From positions 13,635,431 to 13,699,430 of the forward strand of contig NC_088322.1 of NCBI RefSeq assembly GCF_910592395.1: DNA of 64,000 bases, written 5' to 3'. Made by a program: the position numbers and the translations under genes. The notes beneath the pieces were generated by a model. The model was not told the origin of the DNA, did no database searches, and was given only the letters and a program-made list of their open reading frames with translations. Shown piece after piece: positions 13,275 to 24,738 of this stretch; within the stretch, counting starts at the first letter, position 1; every line of letters begins with the position of its first letter. Source of the DNA: Lineus longissimus (Eukaryota > Nemertea > Pilidiophora > Heteronemertea > Lineidae).

Positions 13275-14805
13275 AGATGAGAAGATATATTGAGAACTGA
13301 ACACAATTAGTTAACCCTTCTATCGATGTCACAGAGGGGACAGTTTCATAATTTTCAGAGATAGTTAATTATTTTGCTGCAATAGTTTTAAGGCCCTGCA
13401 AATGAGATTATTACAGCGACATGCAATCATTATTACTGCGATGAGCAACGAAACATGAGATTACAATAAGTACAGGGGTGATGTTCATCTTGAGATCCTC
13501 AATACCGGACAAGTAACACATGTAGATCACTTTATGAACGTCAGAGCAATGGCCAACAACAGGGCTTGTGATCCTCTACACAATGTCAGATCGGGAATTC
13601 ACTTGATGAGACAAATTGATCGTTCTTTCTCAAGGGGGGAGATTTCCATCTTGAGATGCTCAATACAAGACAAGGAACACATACAGATCACTTCATGGAC
13701 GTCAGAGTAGCGACGTTATGTCGATTTCAGCCTAATATCTATTGGCATGTGACAGCATTGTCATTAAAAGATTGGTGATCAAGGTCGGGTGAAGGCTGCG
13801 GTAGTTCAATGTCTTCGTCATTTGCATCCGGCCTGACCACTCTGTGTTTTTTCCCAAATCCTGTTCCCTGGAGTCAACCATACCTCATAGGCAAAGCTCA
13901 ATTACGATAGTCGACGTTTCCAAAATATTTATTCCCGCCTCGTACAAATGCCATAAAGAAGCGATGTTATGGCCGCTATGGCCCATTCCTGTCGCACTCG
14001 CCGTCACACCGATGTCATGTTAGTCTCACACGGGAGTCTAGTAAGTTTAAATCAATAGAAGAGGAGAGAAAGATTTGTTAAAATCTCTGCAAATACTTGG
14101 CTGGTGCAGTGAAGTGTTGGACTGTCTCATCTGTGTACAGAGTTTCCGATGATGAAGCAGGCAAGACAAGTCGGCACGAAAGCGAAATTAGTTGTAAATT
14201 CAGGCCAAGATATTGTACTTTTGTGCTTCTTGTTGCATCATTTAGCCATCATGACAACTTCAAACATCTTCAGTGAGCCTATTGTTATTGTTTATAAAAT
14301 GGAGAATCACCCTTTTGGTTTGTCATCATTTCAAATACTTGAGAATGAATCTGTAGTGTACGGCATCACCTGCCATGCGTCTTGATGAAGAAGCTAAAGT
14401 GGACTCAACTGTTGCGGTCAAGTAATAGAAAATAGAATGGTTTTTATACAAGAGTTATAAGGTTATGCCTTTGGACAGGTGGTACATGAGTCATCTGATG
14501 ACTTACCTCCTACTTTTGGCAGCAGATCATGTTGGAAATGGCCAGCGGTCACGTAGGATGACATCAACTAAGTTTTCGAGGAATATCAATGGGATACTTG
14601 AGAGCTGATTTGCATTAATGCTGTGGCTATTTGTGCCAGCTAAGCCATTTTGGGATGACTGTACCAGTCCATAATGTCTGCGAGTAGTCACGGCTCATAT
14701 TCGCCAGGTTCATAATATGGTAGTTGTTCTTGTCTCCTGATTGATTGTGATTCACCTTCGAATAGGGTGTTCCTACCAATAGTAAGGTCATAGCAAAGAA
14801 AGAAC
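13275..14805. other. No gene recognised
   Basis: Includes a weak repeat of ATCTTGAGATSCTCAATAC ... AACACATRYAGATCACTT at 13480 and 13650, about 170 bp apart. No coding signal. Confidence 0.55.
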
Positions 14806-16308
14806 AAAGCCTTGTCCTTGGAAGGTAAGGCAGTAGAATGTCCCATTCCACCTCATCTTCCACAAAGGCAGTCTCAGGGCAGTGCCTTGGAAGGTTGGCA
14901 TCACAATATCCCATTCCACCTCATCTTCGATCAGGCATTCTTAGGGCAGCGCCTTGGAAGTTTGGCATCAGAATATCTCTTCCACCTCATCTTCCACCAG
15001 GCAGTCTCAGGCAGTGTCTTGGAAGGTGAGGCATCAGTATGTCTCTTCCACCGCATCTTCCACCAGGCAGACTCAGGGCAGCGCCTTGGAAGGTTGGCAT
15101 CAAAATGTCCCATTCCACCTTATCTTCCACCAAGGCAGTCTCAGGGCAGTGCCTTGGAAGGTTGGCATCAGAATGTCCCATTCCACCTCATTTTCCACCA
15201 AGGCAGTCTCAGGGCAGCGCCTTTGAAGGTTGGCATCAGAATATCCCATTCCACCTCATCTTCCATCAGGCATTCTAAGGGCAGCGCCTTGGAAGGTTGG
15301 CATCAGAATGTCCCATTCCACCTCATCTTCCACCAAGGCAGACTCAGGGCAGTGCCTTGGAAGGTTGGCATCACAATATCCCATTCCACCTCATCTTCCA
15401 TCAGGCATTCTTAGGGCAGCGCCTTGGAAGTTTGGCATCAGAATATCTCTTCCACCTCATCTTCCATCAAGGCAGTCTCAGGGCAGCGCCTTGGAAGGTT
15501 GGCATCAGAATGTCCTATTCCACCTCCTCATCTTCCACCAAGGCAGACTCAGGGCAGTGCCTTGGAAGTTTGGCATCAGAATGTCCCATTCCACCTCATC
15601 TTCCACCAGGCAGTCTCAGGGCAGTGCCTTGGAAGGTAAGGCATCAGAATGTCCCATTCCACCTCATCTTCCACCAGGCAGTCTCAGGGCAGTGCCTTGG
15701 GAGGTTGGCATCAAAATGTCCCATTCCACCTCATCTTCCACCAAGGCAGTCTCAGGCAGTGCCTTGGAAGGTAAGGCATCAGAATGTCCCACTCCACCTC
15801 ATCTTCCACCAAGGCAGACTCAGGCAGTGCCTTGGAAGGTGAGGCATCAGTAGGTCTCTTCCACCTCATCTTCCACCAAGGCAGTCTCAGGGCAGCGCCT
15901 TGGAAGGTAAGGCATCAGAATGTCCCATTCCACCTCATCTTCCACCAGGCAGTCTCAGGGCAGTGCCTGGGAAGGTTGGCAACAGAATGTCCCTTCCACC
16001 TCATCTTCCACCAGGCATTCTCAGGGCAGCGCCTTGGAAGGTAAGGCATCAGAATGTCCCTTCCACCTCATCTTCCACCAGGCAGTCTCAGGGCAGTGCC
16101 TTGGAAGGTAAGGCATCAGAATGTCCTATTCCACCTCATCTTCCATCAAGGCAGTTTCAGGGCAGTGCCTTGGAAGGTGGGGCAGCAGAATGTCCCACTC
16201 AACCTCATCTTCCACCAAGGTAGTCTCAGGGCAGTGCCTTGGAAGGTAAGGCATCAGAATGTCCCTTCCACCTCATCTTCCACCAAGGCAGTCTCAGGGC
16301 TGCTCTAA
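14806..16308. repeat. 68-bp minisatellite
   Basis: About 22 copies of a unit with CCACCTCATCTTCCACCAAG, GCAGTCTCAGGGCAGTGCC and TTGGAAGGTTGGCATCAGAA. Small indels (AAGG/AGG, GGGCAG/GGCAG, CCCATTCC/CCCTTCC) vary the unit from about 63 to 71 bp. The unit has no stops in most frames, so overlapping open frames of up to 207 codons appear in all three plus frames. Confidence 0.95.
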
Positions 16309-16469
16309 GGTTGGAAAGAAAGAGCCGATGACCCCTGCTACACAGTGACATCCACAGTCTACTCCACAGATATTCTCCCAAATCCTGTAATTCACATTTT
16401 TCAAAGAATTTGTCTGAATAGCTGATCTCAAAATGTTGTTGGCCTCAAATCATCTTGGACCCTCCCTTA

Positions 16470-16632
16470 ATTGGCAGGCACCTCTCTCTACAAACACTAG
16501 TTTTGGCCCCAAATTGGTGATTTTCATTATTTTGACCTCTCTAATCAGGACACTTCTCTATTAAGGACAGTACTTGTTAGCCCAAAGGGTATCTTTAATA
16601 GAGATGTTCTCCATAATAAATCCACCTGGTAT
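16470..16632. mobile_element. Degenerate relative of the 28129 MITE
   Basis: ACCCTCCCTTAATTGGCAGG, CCCCAAATTGGTGATTTTC and ATCAGGACACTTCTCTATTA match the same family; the termini no longer pair well. Confidence 0.55.
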
Positions 16633-17780
16633 GATATTCTATATTTTGATTTTTGACAGATTTTTGCTTCTCATGTGTCGCATGTTTTTCTACGAGGTGT
16701 CAAAGTGATGTGATCAGGTAGATGTGTTATTACCTACCAAGTAGTGTTTCACCTGCTCTCCAAAGATAATGTATATATACAGCACGTCCCAAAATAAATG
16801 CTTTCAACAAGAACACAGGGGTACTTAAAAGGGTGAAGTACTGTACTCTGGCATTTGACTAGTGACCCAATGACAGTGGTAGGTGGTTAGCACATTATCA
16901 GCACAAAATGAACAAGTTAGTCTAGAGCATTTTTATAATGTGATGGGCTGCCTTCATATCCAAGGAACCTCTTATTGCTATTACAGTTACCTAAATAAGG
17001 TCTTTAGTTGCCTGTCACAAATAGTGAACCAATGCTATTGGGAGTCAAAACAAAGGGGGAGTTTTCTGTCAATGAAGAAGAACCAAGGTCCATCACAATC
17101 TGGTTTCTTACTAATACAAGTGAACTGCTGCACAAGCATGTCGAAAAACAACTTCCTTGGAAAAACTTTCGAAGAAACACATTTCTAAATATTTCTCAAC
17201 ATTTTCTTTAAGTACCCCATTACATGATTAAACTGAAGACAAACCACCTGCCTTCTTTTCAGATACAGAAAAAAGTGAAAGCTCATTCATCCAAAAGACG
17301 TGTAATTATCACTATCAGCTTGAGTATTCCGTAGACTGACGGATGAGCCTCTAACGACTGTGTCTCACTCCCATTAGTTTAGCTAAAGAGATTTGTATTA
17401 TGCCAGCAGCTAAGAGGAGGAAGCACAGAAAAGACTGACTAAAATCTGCTGAGCTGGAGACCAGACACCAGCTCATGTGTTTTAGACCTGCTCCCTTATT
17501 AGGAATGGAGAGGAATGCTGGCCAAAGGACACCACCCTTACCCTAAAGCTGGGGCGCTCTGTACCTCCTCCCAATGAAGAATAGAGATGAATATAGCGAA
17601 TTGTGGTCCTTTAGAACTAGAAAGGCCTGAAAGTCTTTGCCCCAGAAAAGTTATATATATACTGACTGTGTCTACCGGACATTTCAAACTAAGTACATGT
17701 AGCCCTAAGGCACGAGGAAGATGAAGACAGTGAAGGCTGCCAAACAACAGACATCATGACAATGTCATTTAAAATTATTA
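16633..17780. other. No gene recognised
   Basis: A 101-codon open frame at 16883 overlaps a second one in another frame. Neither shows a known motif or splice context. Confidence 0.5.
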
Positions 17781-17940
17781 GTAAATGCTGGTTGCCGGTG
17801 GGACGAGGCGCAAAGGGCTGCCAAGGAAAGGCAGAAAGCGACGGGAGGACGATGAATGGACCACGTGTTGCGATCCGGTGTTGCAGCCTTATAGACTGCC
17901 CGCGCCCGGGATGAAGATCCCGGTAAAGTAAGTAAGGCTA
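17781..17940 (+). mobile_element. Possible LINE 3' end with (TAAG)n tail
   Basis: GGTGGGACGAGGCGCAAAGG and AGGACGATGAATGG resemble the basic Arg/Lys, Asp-Asp-x-x-Trp end of many LINE ORF2s. A GC-rich hairpin (CCCGGGATGAAGATCCCGG) and AAAGTAAGTAAGG follow. It is short and frame-broken, so this is a suggestion only. Confidence 0.35.
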
Positions 17941-18605
17941 AGTATTAAGTGCTAATCTTACCCTATCGTCAGCGCAGCAAAAAGGAGAAAACACTATCCT
18001 AACGAACTCCTTTGTGCAGTGGGTGATCCCTTTTTCCCCTTTAGAAATATCCATCTCGTCTGCTTCTGACCCGGTATCTCTTCCCGCCATTTTTGCATAT
18101 CAAACCAGAACAAAAATCGGCACTCAAATTTCATGAACACGAGGAATAAGCATCTTAGCTTCGAATGAGACCTGCTCGGATATGAGAATTATATCCTCAC
18201 TTCGCATGTTGGCCAAATATTTCAATAAATCCCAAGCAAATGTCATTTTCTTCAAAGTAGCGTTGACACGTGACCATCCCGATAGTCGTCTGCCCAGTGG
18301 CAGCGTGTTGTACACGCGCTGAGTGGAGCAGCATAGGCAGACCACCTGGATGGGTTTTCCGTTTCTAGGGCGGTTGCTGACGCGAGTTCGGGCATTGATC
18401 TTAGGTAATCTTTGGCCTCAGCTGAAAGGCATGCACAAAACCAGAGCACCCCATGCGGCAATAGTAAGAAATTCAAACGACCAAAAGGCCCTTCTGAATA
18501 CGGGCTGAAACATGATAGACCTCCAATGCTTCGATTCGCTTGATTTCATAAACCAGCAAGCCTTGAGACGATGCGGACCTTCGCAGAGAATTCTGGATGG
18601 AAAAG

Positions 18606-18695
18606 AATAAAAAGGTCCTCTCACCGGGATTCGAACTCGAGACCTCTGGTTTTATTTGCCAACACTCTTATCCTCAAGGCCACTGGACTGCTTGA
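18606..18695 (-). mobile_element. tRNA-like sequence, probably SINE-derived
   Basis: On the minus strand, GTCCAGTGGCCTTGAGGATA resembles an A box and GGTCTCGAGTTCGAATCCCG a B box/T arm. The T stem has a mismatch and no acceptor stem pairs with GAGAGGACC, so this is not a functional tRNA. Confidence 0.4.
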
Positions 18696-18994
18696 AATGC
18701 CTGTCGTTTTGTAAGCCTTTATAGAATGTGCAAACATTTGTGTGTAATCTTTGTTCGAAACTGCAGGAAGAAAGTCATTTTTTCTTTGCTGTGCGTGATT
18801 ATGTATGCGGAGTCTACGTTTTCTCTTAGCAATGTTCACCATTGTCTTGGTATCTTCTTCTATTACATGTACTTGAGAAAATTTCTTGTTAATCTCTCAA
18901 AAATAAAGCATAATCGCCATTCATATGAGATATATTTGCTGGCAGCAGCATCTTAAAGATAGATCAGTGCTAGCTCTGGGCGATGGTTTATTGG

Positions 18995-19395
18995 GGTGAC
19001 AATCCATCTTGAAGACAAGGATCAATTCTAGCTCTGGGTAATGATGTACCAGGGAACAATCCATCCTGAAGACGGGTTCTGAGGATCAATCCATCCTGGA
19101 GACAGGGGTACAGGGGGAACAATCCATCCTGAAGACAGGGGTACAGGGGGAACAATCCATCCTGAAGACAGGGGTACACAGGGAACAATCCATCCTGAAG
19201 ACAGGGGTACAGGGGGAACAATCCATCCTGAAGACAGGGGTATGTGGGGAACAATTCATCCTGAAGACGGGTTCTGGGGAACAATCCATCCTGAAGACCG
19301 GGGTACAGGGGGAACAATCCATCCTGAAGACAGGGGTATGTGGGGAACAATCCATCCTGAAGACAGGGGTACAGTGGGAACAATCCAAAGCTATT
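18995..19395. repeat. 33-bp minisatellite
   Basis: About 11-12 copies of AACAATCCATCCTGAAGACA plus GGGGTACAGGGGG. Because the unit is a multiple of 3, both strands keep long open frames (for example a minus-strand 11-residue repeat, LFPLYPCLQDG). Nothing upstream or downstream supports translation. Confidence 0.93.
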
Positions 19396-19409
19396 CGTGC
19401 CATTACTCT

Positions 19410-19815
19410 CAGTCATCCTATTAGTCACACTGACCCTTTATTCATAAAGCTGAAACTACTCAAACTACCGGACTTACACAAATTAATTGAAATAAAATTT
19501 CTCTATAGATTTTTAAAAAAGGATTTACCAGTGTACTTCATGCACAATTTTTTCTCATTTAACAGTGATGTTCATAACTATCCCACAAGAATTAATGATA
19601 AATTTAAAATACCAAATGTAAGACACGAATATGCCAAAATGACACCACGATACAGTTTAACTAAATTATATAATTCTCTCTCAAAACAAACTCTAAACAA
19701 ACTCCACTCAAATTTTAGCTTAAAATCCTTTTCAACATACTACAAAAATGAAATTTTGGGTTCCTATAATAAAAAGTGCCAAATTCGCAACTGCTATGTT
19801 TGCGACATTCGTTAA
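19410..19815 (+). pseudogene. Non-LTR (LINE) ORF2 C-terminal fragment
   Basis: In-frame from about 19410 to TAA at 19813: LKLPDLHKLIEIKFLYRFLK, KKDLPVYFMHNFF, NSDVHNYPTRINDKF and a Cys-bearing end (CQIRNCYVCDIR). The pattern L-P-D-L-x-K ... F-x-Y/R-F ... H-x-Y-x-T-R is typical of the region after the RT domain in CR1/Jockey-like LINEs. It is truncated at the 5' side, directly against the 33-bp minisatellite. The match is to a family pattern; the clade was not determined. Confidence 0.7.
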
Positions 19816-20064
19816 ACTTTTTTCGTCTTATAACTGTTATTACTCACTCCTTCACTGTAAAATAGAACTGTCTTGTCAATTAAATTGTAAATCCTGTATA
19901 TAATAATTAACATTGTACTACATGTAATTCATAAGGGAGCAGGCATTAAGCGGCCAATCTGGTCTTGTTCTGCTCCCGACCACAATCAATATTATGTATT
20001 TCATTAATGCACCTTGTAAATTTTGTTGGTCGAATAAATATTCATATTCATATTCATATTCATC
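19816..20064 (+). mobile_element. LINE 3' UTR with (TATTCA)n tail
   Basis: AT-rich sequence after the LINE stop, ending GAATAAATATTCATATTCAT with about four TATTCA units. A short tandem tail is how CR1-like elements commonly end. The next bases (GATAGATCAGTGCTAGCTCT) repeat sequence at 18957. Confidence 0.65.
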
Positions 20065-20209
20065 CTGAAGATAGATCAGTGCTAGCTCTGGGCGATGGTG
20101 TATTCGACTAAAAGATGGGGAGCCATGCAAAACTCCAGGACTGTCAAGACATCAAATGGATATTCACGAGAACAAGCAAGTGGTTCTTAAACTGTTCATC
20201 CAAATTGAC

Positions 20210-22080
20210 CACACTGTCACTGTCCACTGCATGACCACAACCAGGCAGCTCACCAGGCAGAAGCTAGGATGTGACATTGTCCAAAGCTTGCCAGTCCATA
20301 AAAGCAGGGTAATGACTTGTCCAATGAAACATGACCAACCAAGATATTTGCCGGGCAGTACAGTAGAAAAGACGTGACATTGTCCAAAGTGTAGCTGGCC
20401 AAGCAGAAGCAAGGTTGTGACATTGTCCTCTGAAATATGACCAACTAGGCAGTTTCGGGGCTGGCAGGCTGTAGCGAGGATGTGACATTGTCCACAACAA
20501 GACTAACCACGCAGGCAGCTCACCAGGCAGTGGCAAGGATGTGACATTGTTCACAACAAGACTAACCACGCAGGCAGCTCACTAGGCAGTGGCAAGGATG
20601 TGACATTGTCCACAACAAGACTAACCACGCAGGCAGCTCACTAGGCAGTAGCGAGGATGTGACATTTTCCACAACAAGACTAACCATGCAGGCAGCTCAC
20701 CAGGCAGTGGCAAGGATGTGACATTGTCCACAACAAGACTAACCACGCAGGCAGCTCACCAGGCAGTGGCAAGGATGTGACATTGTCCACAACAAGACTA
20801 ACCACGCAGGCAGCTCACTAGGCAGTAGCGAGGATGTGACATTTTCCACAACAAGACTAACCATGCAGGCAGCTCACCAGGCAGTGGCAAGGATGTGACA
20901 TTGTCCACAACAAGACTAACCACGCAGGCAGCTCACTAGGCAGTGGCAAGGATGTGACATTGTCCACAACAAGACTAACCACGCAGGCAGCTCACTAGGC
21001 AGTAGCGAGGATGTGACATTTTCCACAACAAGACTAACCATGCAGGCAGCTCACCAGGCAGTGGCAAGGATGTGACATTGTCCACAACAAGACTAACCAC
21101 GCAGGCAGCTCACCAGGCAGTGGCAAGGATGTGACATTGTCCACAACAAGACTAACCACGCAGGCAGCTCACCAGGCAGTGGCAAGGATGTGACATTGTC
21201 CACAACAAGACTAACCACGCAGGCAGCTCACTAGGCAGTGGCAAGGATGTGACATTGTCCATAACAAGACTAACTATGCAGGCAGCTCACTAGGCAGTGG
21301 CAAGGATGTGACATTGTCCACAACAAGACTAACCACGCAGGCAGCTCACTAGGCAGTGGCAAGGATGTGACATTGTCCACAACAAGACTAACCACGCAAG
21401 CAGCTCACTAGGCAGTGGCAAGGATGTGACATTGTCCACAACAAGACTAACCACGCAGGCAGCTCACTAGGCAGTGGCAAGGATGTGACATTGTCCACAA
21501 CAAGACTAACCACGCAGGCAGCTCACCATGCAGTGGCAAGGATGTGACATTGTCCACAACAAGACTAACCACGCAGGCAGCTCACTAGGCAGTGGCAAGG
21601 ATGTGACATTGTCCACAACAAGACGAACCACGCAGGCAGCTCACCAGGCAGTGGCAAGGATGTGACATTGTCCACAACAAGACTAACCACGCAGGCAGCT
21701 CACTAGGCAGTGGCAAGGATGTGACATTGTCCACAACAAGACGAACCACGCAGGCAGCTCACCAGGCAGTGGCAAGGATGTGACATTGTCCACAACAAGA
21801 CACATCCTTGCCACTGCCTGGTGAGCTGCCTGCGTGGTTCGTCTTGTTGTGGACAATGTCACATCCTTGCCACTGCCTAGTGAGCGGCCTGCGTGGTTAG
21901 TCTTGTTGTGGACAATGTCACATCCTTGCCACTGCCTAGTGAGCTGCCTGCAGTTAGTCTTGTTGTGGACAATGTCACATCCTTGCCACTGCCTGGTGAG
22001 CTGTCCACAACAAGACTAATCACACAGGCAGCTCACCAGGCAGTGGCAAGGATGTGACATTGTCCAAAGATTACCGACCA
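20210..22080. repeat. 59-bp minisatellite with an inverted block
   Basis: Degenerate copies to about 20465, then about 22 regular 59-bp copies (CAGGCAGCTCACYAGGCAG, TGGCAAGGATGTGACATTGT, CCACAACAAGACTAACCACG). At 21802-22003 the array is inverted for about 3.4 units and then returns to the original direction. Higher-order patterns (CACGCAGG versus CATGCAGG with TTTTCC) recur every three to four units, which suggests segmental expansion. Confidence 0.95.
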
Positions 22081-22374
22081 GGGGGCTCACCTGGCATTAG
22101 CAAGGACATGACACGGTTCACAGAATGACCAACTAGTCAGCTCAACAAAACAAGAAAATCTTTCATTATAAATGGTTTTATTACATATCCATTGATGCTA
22201 TATACAAAAATATCATGCAAAAACATTGTTCATTCAAGTCCTACAATAAACTGTTGAATAATACTGAGAAAGTGTGACTAGCCATAGTTTACCATTCCAC
22301 CCACTATAAAGTATGGATAGCCATCACTGCCAAGTATATATAATCAAGCAAAATTGAAAAGTATGTTTCCCTTT

Positions 22375-22576
22375 AAGGGCAACTAAAGGCAGGAGCAAGG
22401 GTCCAATTGGTGGTCTCAAGGTGACTAAGATGCACAGGTGAGGAGCCGGGGACTGGTCTGACCTGCTTATGAAAATATCCCACATAGAAGTTTGGATACT
22501 GTTGTCCTGTAGACACCTGGTGGCTTTGCCGGGTACCTTAATCTTGATCACCTGGCCCCTGCCATTAGTCTCCCTT
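22375..22576. mobile_element. 202-bp MITE, AAGGG...CCCTT ends
   Basis: AAGGGCAACTAAAGGCAGGA at the left and its near-complement (TGGCCCCTGCCATTAGTCTCCCTT) at the right. Left flank TTT and right flank TAT suggest an AT-rich target. Confidence 0.7.
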
Positions 22577-22893
22577 TATAAATGATGCGTCTTACAATCT
22601 AATGTTTTCAGCCCGAAAAGGGTGATACATGTAAAAATCACATTCCTGTAAATGATACTTCGTTGCTCGAAGGTACGATGATTCCAAGCAGACTTAATGA
22701 TTTATAGGCTACACTTGCTAATGCATTTGTGACCCGCTCTACCAAAACTAGGCGCTTGTCGCATCTGAACTTGACAGGTTGATACGGACTTGTTGTTCAT
22801 TTCCCTATTGTAGACCTTTTGCGAAATTTGACCAAATCAGTTTGTAATAGATTTCACAAAAGGTCTACAATAGGGAAATGAACAACAAGTCCG

Positions 22894-23574
22894 CGAGACC
22901 AGCAAGTCCAGATCTCACCAGCGCGTTTTATCAGATTCCCCTCTCCCAAGAGTCTATGAAATACTGTGGTGTTTGTACCCCATTCCGCGGCGTTCGTGTC
23001 TACACTCGATCGGCGATGGGCATGCCCGGCTCTGAAACAGCACTTGAGGAACTAATGTCTCGCGTTGTAGGACACCTCATTCAAGAAGGCATCGTAGCTA
23101 AAATAGCCGATGACCTCTACATCGGTGGAGACACCCCAGAGGAGCTCCTCCTTAACTTCAAGAAGTTCCTACACGTCCTGCATATCAATCGTCTCGCACT
23201 TTCAGCCCCCAAAACGATTATCGCTCCTAAGAGTACAACCATCCTTGGATGGATCTGGTCTCTGGGTACCCTCCAAGCTAGCCCCCATCGCATCGCAACC
23301 CTCTCGAATTGCAATCTCCCAGAGAAAGTGAAGGACCTAAGGTCTTTCATTGGCGCCTATAAGGTACTTGCCCGCGTTATCCCGAGATGTTCCGATGTAC
23401 TCACTCTGTTAGACCAAGCTACCGCCGGCCGCGAGTCCAAAGAGAAAATTGTTTGGTCTGTCGAACTGTGTGAAGCCTTCAAAAGCGCTCAGAAAACACT
23501 TGGAACAAATCGCATTATCACGCTACCTCGTCCAAGTGACACTCTGTGGATCGTAACAGACGGCGCATTTAGAT
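22894..23574 (+). pseudogene. Ty3/gypsy-type reverse transcriptase, 5'-truncated
   Basis: Reads directly from the palindrome junction into [14 protein letters not shown] (first catalytic Asp), then IADDLYIGG (the YADD-type catalytic box with Ile in place of Tyr), ILGWIW, and [20 protein letters not shown]. It ends WIVTDGAFR, the start of RNase H, where another insertion brings in a stop. Gag, protease and the first part of RT are absent. RT-RNaseH-integrase order points to Metaviridae-like elements, not BEL/Pao or non-LTR types. Confidence 0.9.
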
Positions 23575-24611
23575 GAAATGGCCAGGGCCATTGTGCTCAC
23601 CTCATGTGGAGGAAAGATGGATAAAGAGCATGGTATTGTGTCATGTAGTGTTAGGTTTGATGTAGGTCCAAGCAATTACAATTTCCCCAAAATGGCCAAT
23701 TTACATAACATTCGACCTCTGTGACCTTGAAAAGTAGGTCAAATCAAAGAAGACCCGGGTGACACATTGAATGGTTGTTAGAATTAGATGTACCTATGAT
23801 ATAAAATTGGTGCCAATCGGGCAAGTCATTACTAGGAATAATGGCATTTTGAAGAATTTAGGATTTGGCCCCCTCCCTGGAGGCCAAACGGCAAATCAGA
23901 TCGCACCAAACTTCGGTACCTGAGATCATCTGACCAAGGGGTACATGTGTACTTAATTTGTGATCAATAGTCATTGCAGTTAAGAAACGTGCCATAGTTA
24001 CGGCCTGACGGCGAATTTACGCCATTTGACCTCTGTGACTTTGACAAGAAGGTCAAATTAAAAACCTGGGTGACATATACTGTATGGTGGTTAGATGTAC
24101 CCATGATATAAAATTGGTGGCAATCGGGCAAGAAGTTAAGGAATAATCACATTTTTAAGGTTTTTGGATTTTGCCCCCTGGTGGTCAAGTGGTGAATCAT
24201 ATTGGACCAAACTTCGGTCCCTGAGATCACCTGACTAAGGGGTAAGTGTGTACCAAATTTGGTATCAATAGTCATTGCAGTTTAGAAACGTGCCATCGTT
24301 ACATCCTAACGGCCAATTTACACCATTTGACCTCTGTGACCTTGAAAAGGAGGTCAAATCAAAAACCCGGAGGATATATGATGCACCTTTGCTAGAAGTA
24401 CCTACCATATTTTTTTCAAAATTTCCCGACTACTATTAAGGGAGATATTGCATATTTTCACTTTTAACGTTTGGCCCCCTGGTGGCCAAACCATGAAACG
24501 AATCGGACCGAAACTTGGTCTCCAAGGTGTCATTACATAAGGGTACATGTGTACCAAGTTTCAACTCAATAGCTCTAACAGTTACGAAACGTGCCCTGCT
24601 AACGGACGACG

Positions 24612-24682
<71 letters not shown>

Positions 24683-24738
24683 ACGACGGACGCCACGGTA
24701 TGGGATAAGCTCACCTCTGCTAAGAGGTGAGCTAAAAA
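23573..24738. mobile_element. Tandem-monomer interspersed element with (GAC)n, inserted in pol
   Basis: Begins near TGAAATGGCCAGGGCC and ends GATAAGCTCACCTCTGCTAA followed by GAGGTGAGCTAAA, a terminal hairpin. Inside, a monomer of about 300 bp (CATTTGACCTCTGTGACCTTG, ...GGCCCCCTGGTGGCCA, ...GGGGTACATGTGTACC) occurs three times, then GGACGACGGAC and a (GAC)n run. It splits the RNase H domain. No coding potential. Helitron-like ends were considered (3' hairpin, CTAA), but the 5' end does not fit well, so the class is left open. Confidence 0.85.
24604..24682. repeat. (GAC)n microsatellite
   Basis: About 24 perfect GAC/ACG triplets embedded in the repeat element above. It is the source of the poly-Arg open frames on both strands here, which are not proteins. 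Confidence 0.97.

Noticed and set aside
14812..15853. Overlapping plus-strand frames of 181-207 codons
   Set aside because: They come from the 68-bp minisatellite; three frames are open at once and no start, splice or domain evidence exists.
18606..18695. Functional tRNA gene
   Set aside because: B-box-like sequence is present, but the T stem has a mismatch and there is no acceptor stem, so it was kept only as a SINE-like relic.
18988..19428. Minus-strand 146-codon repeat protein with an 11-residue unit
   Set aside because: The 33-bp minisatellite is a multiple of 3, so open frames are expected on both strands; a second minus frame is open as well.
20210..22080. CRISPR array
   Set aside because: Units are contiguous tandem copies without unique spacers, in an animal genome.
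24436..24730. Poly-arginine proteins on both strands
   Set aside because: Translation of the (GAC)n microsatellite within a transposable element.
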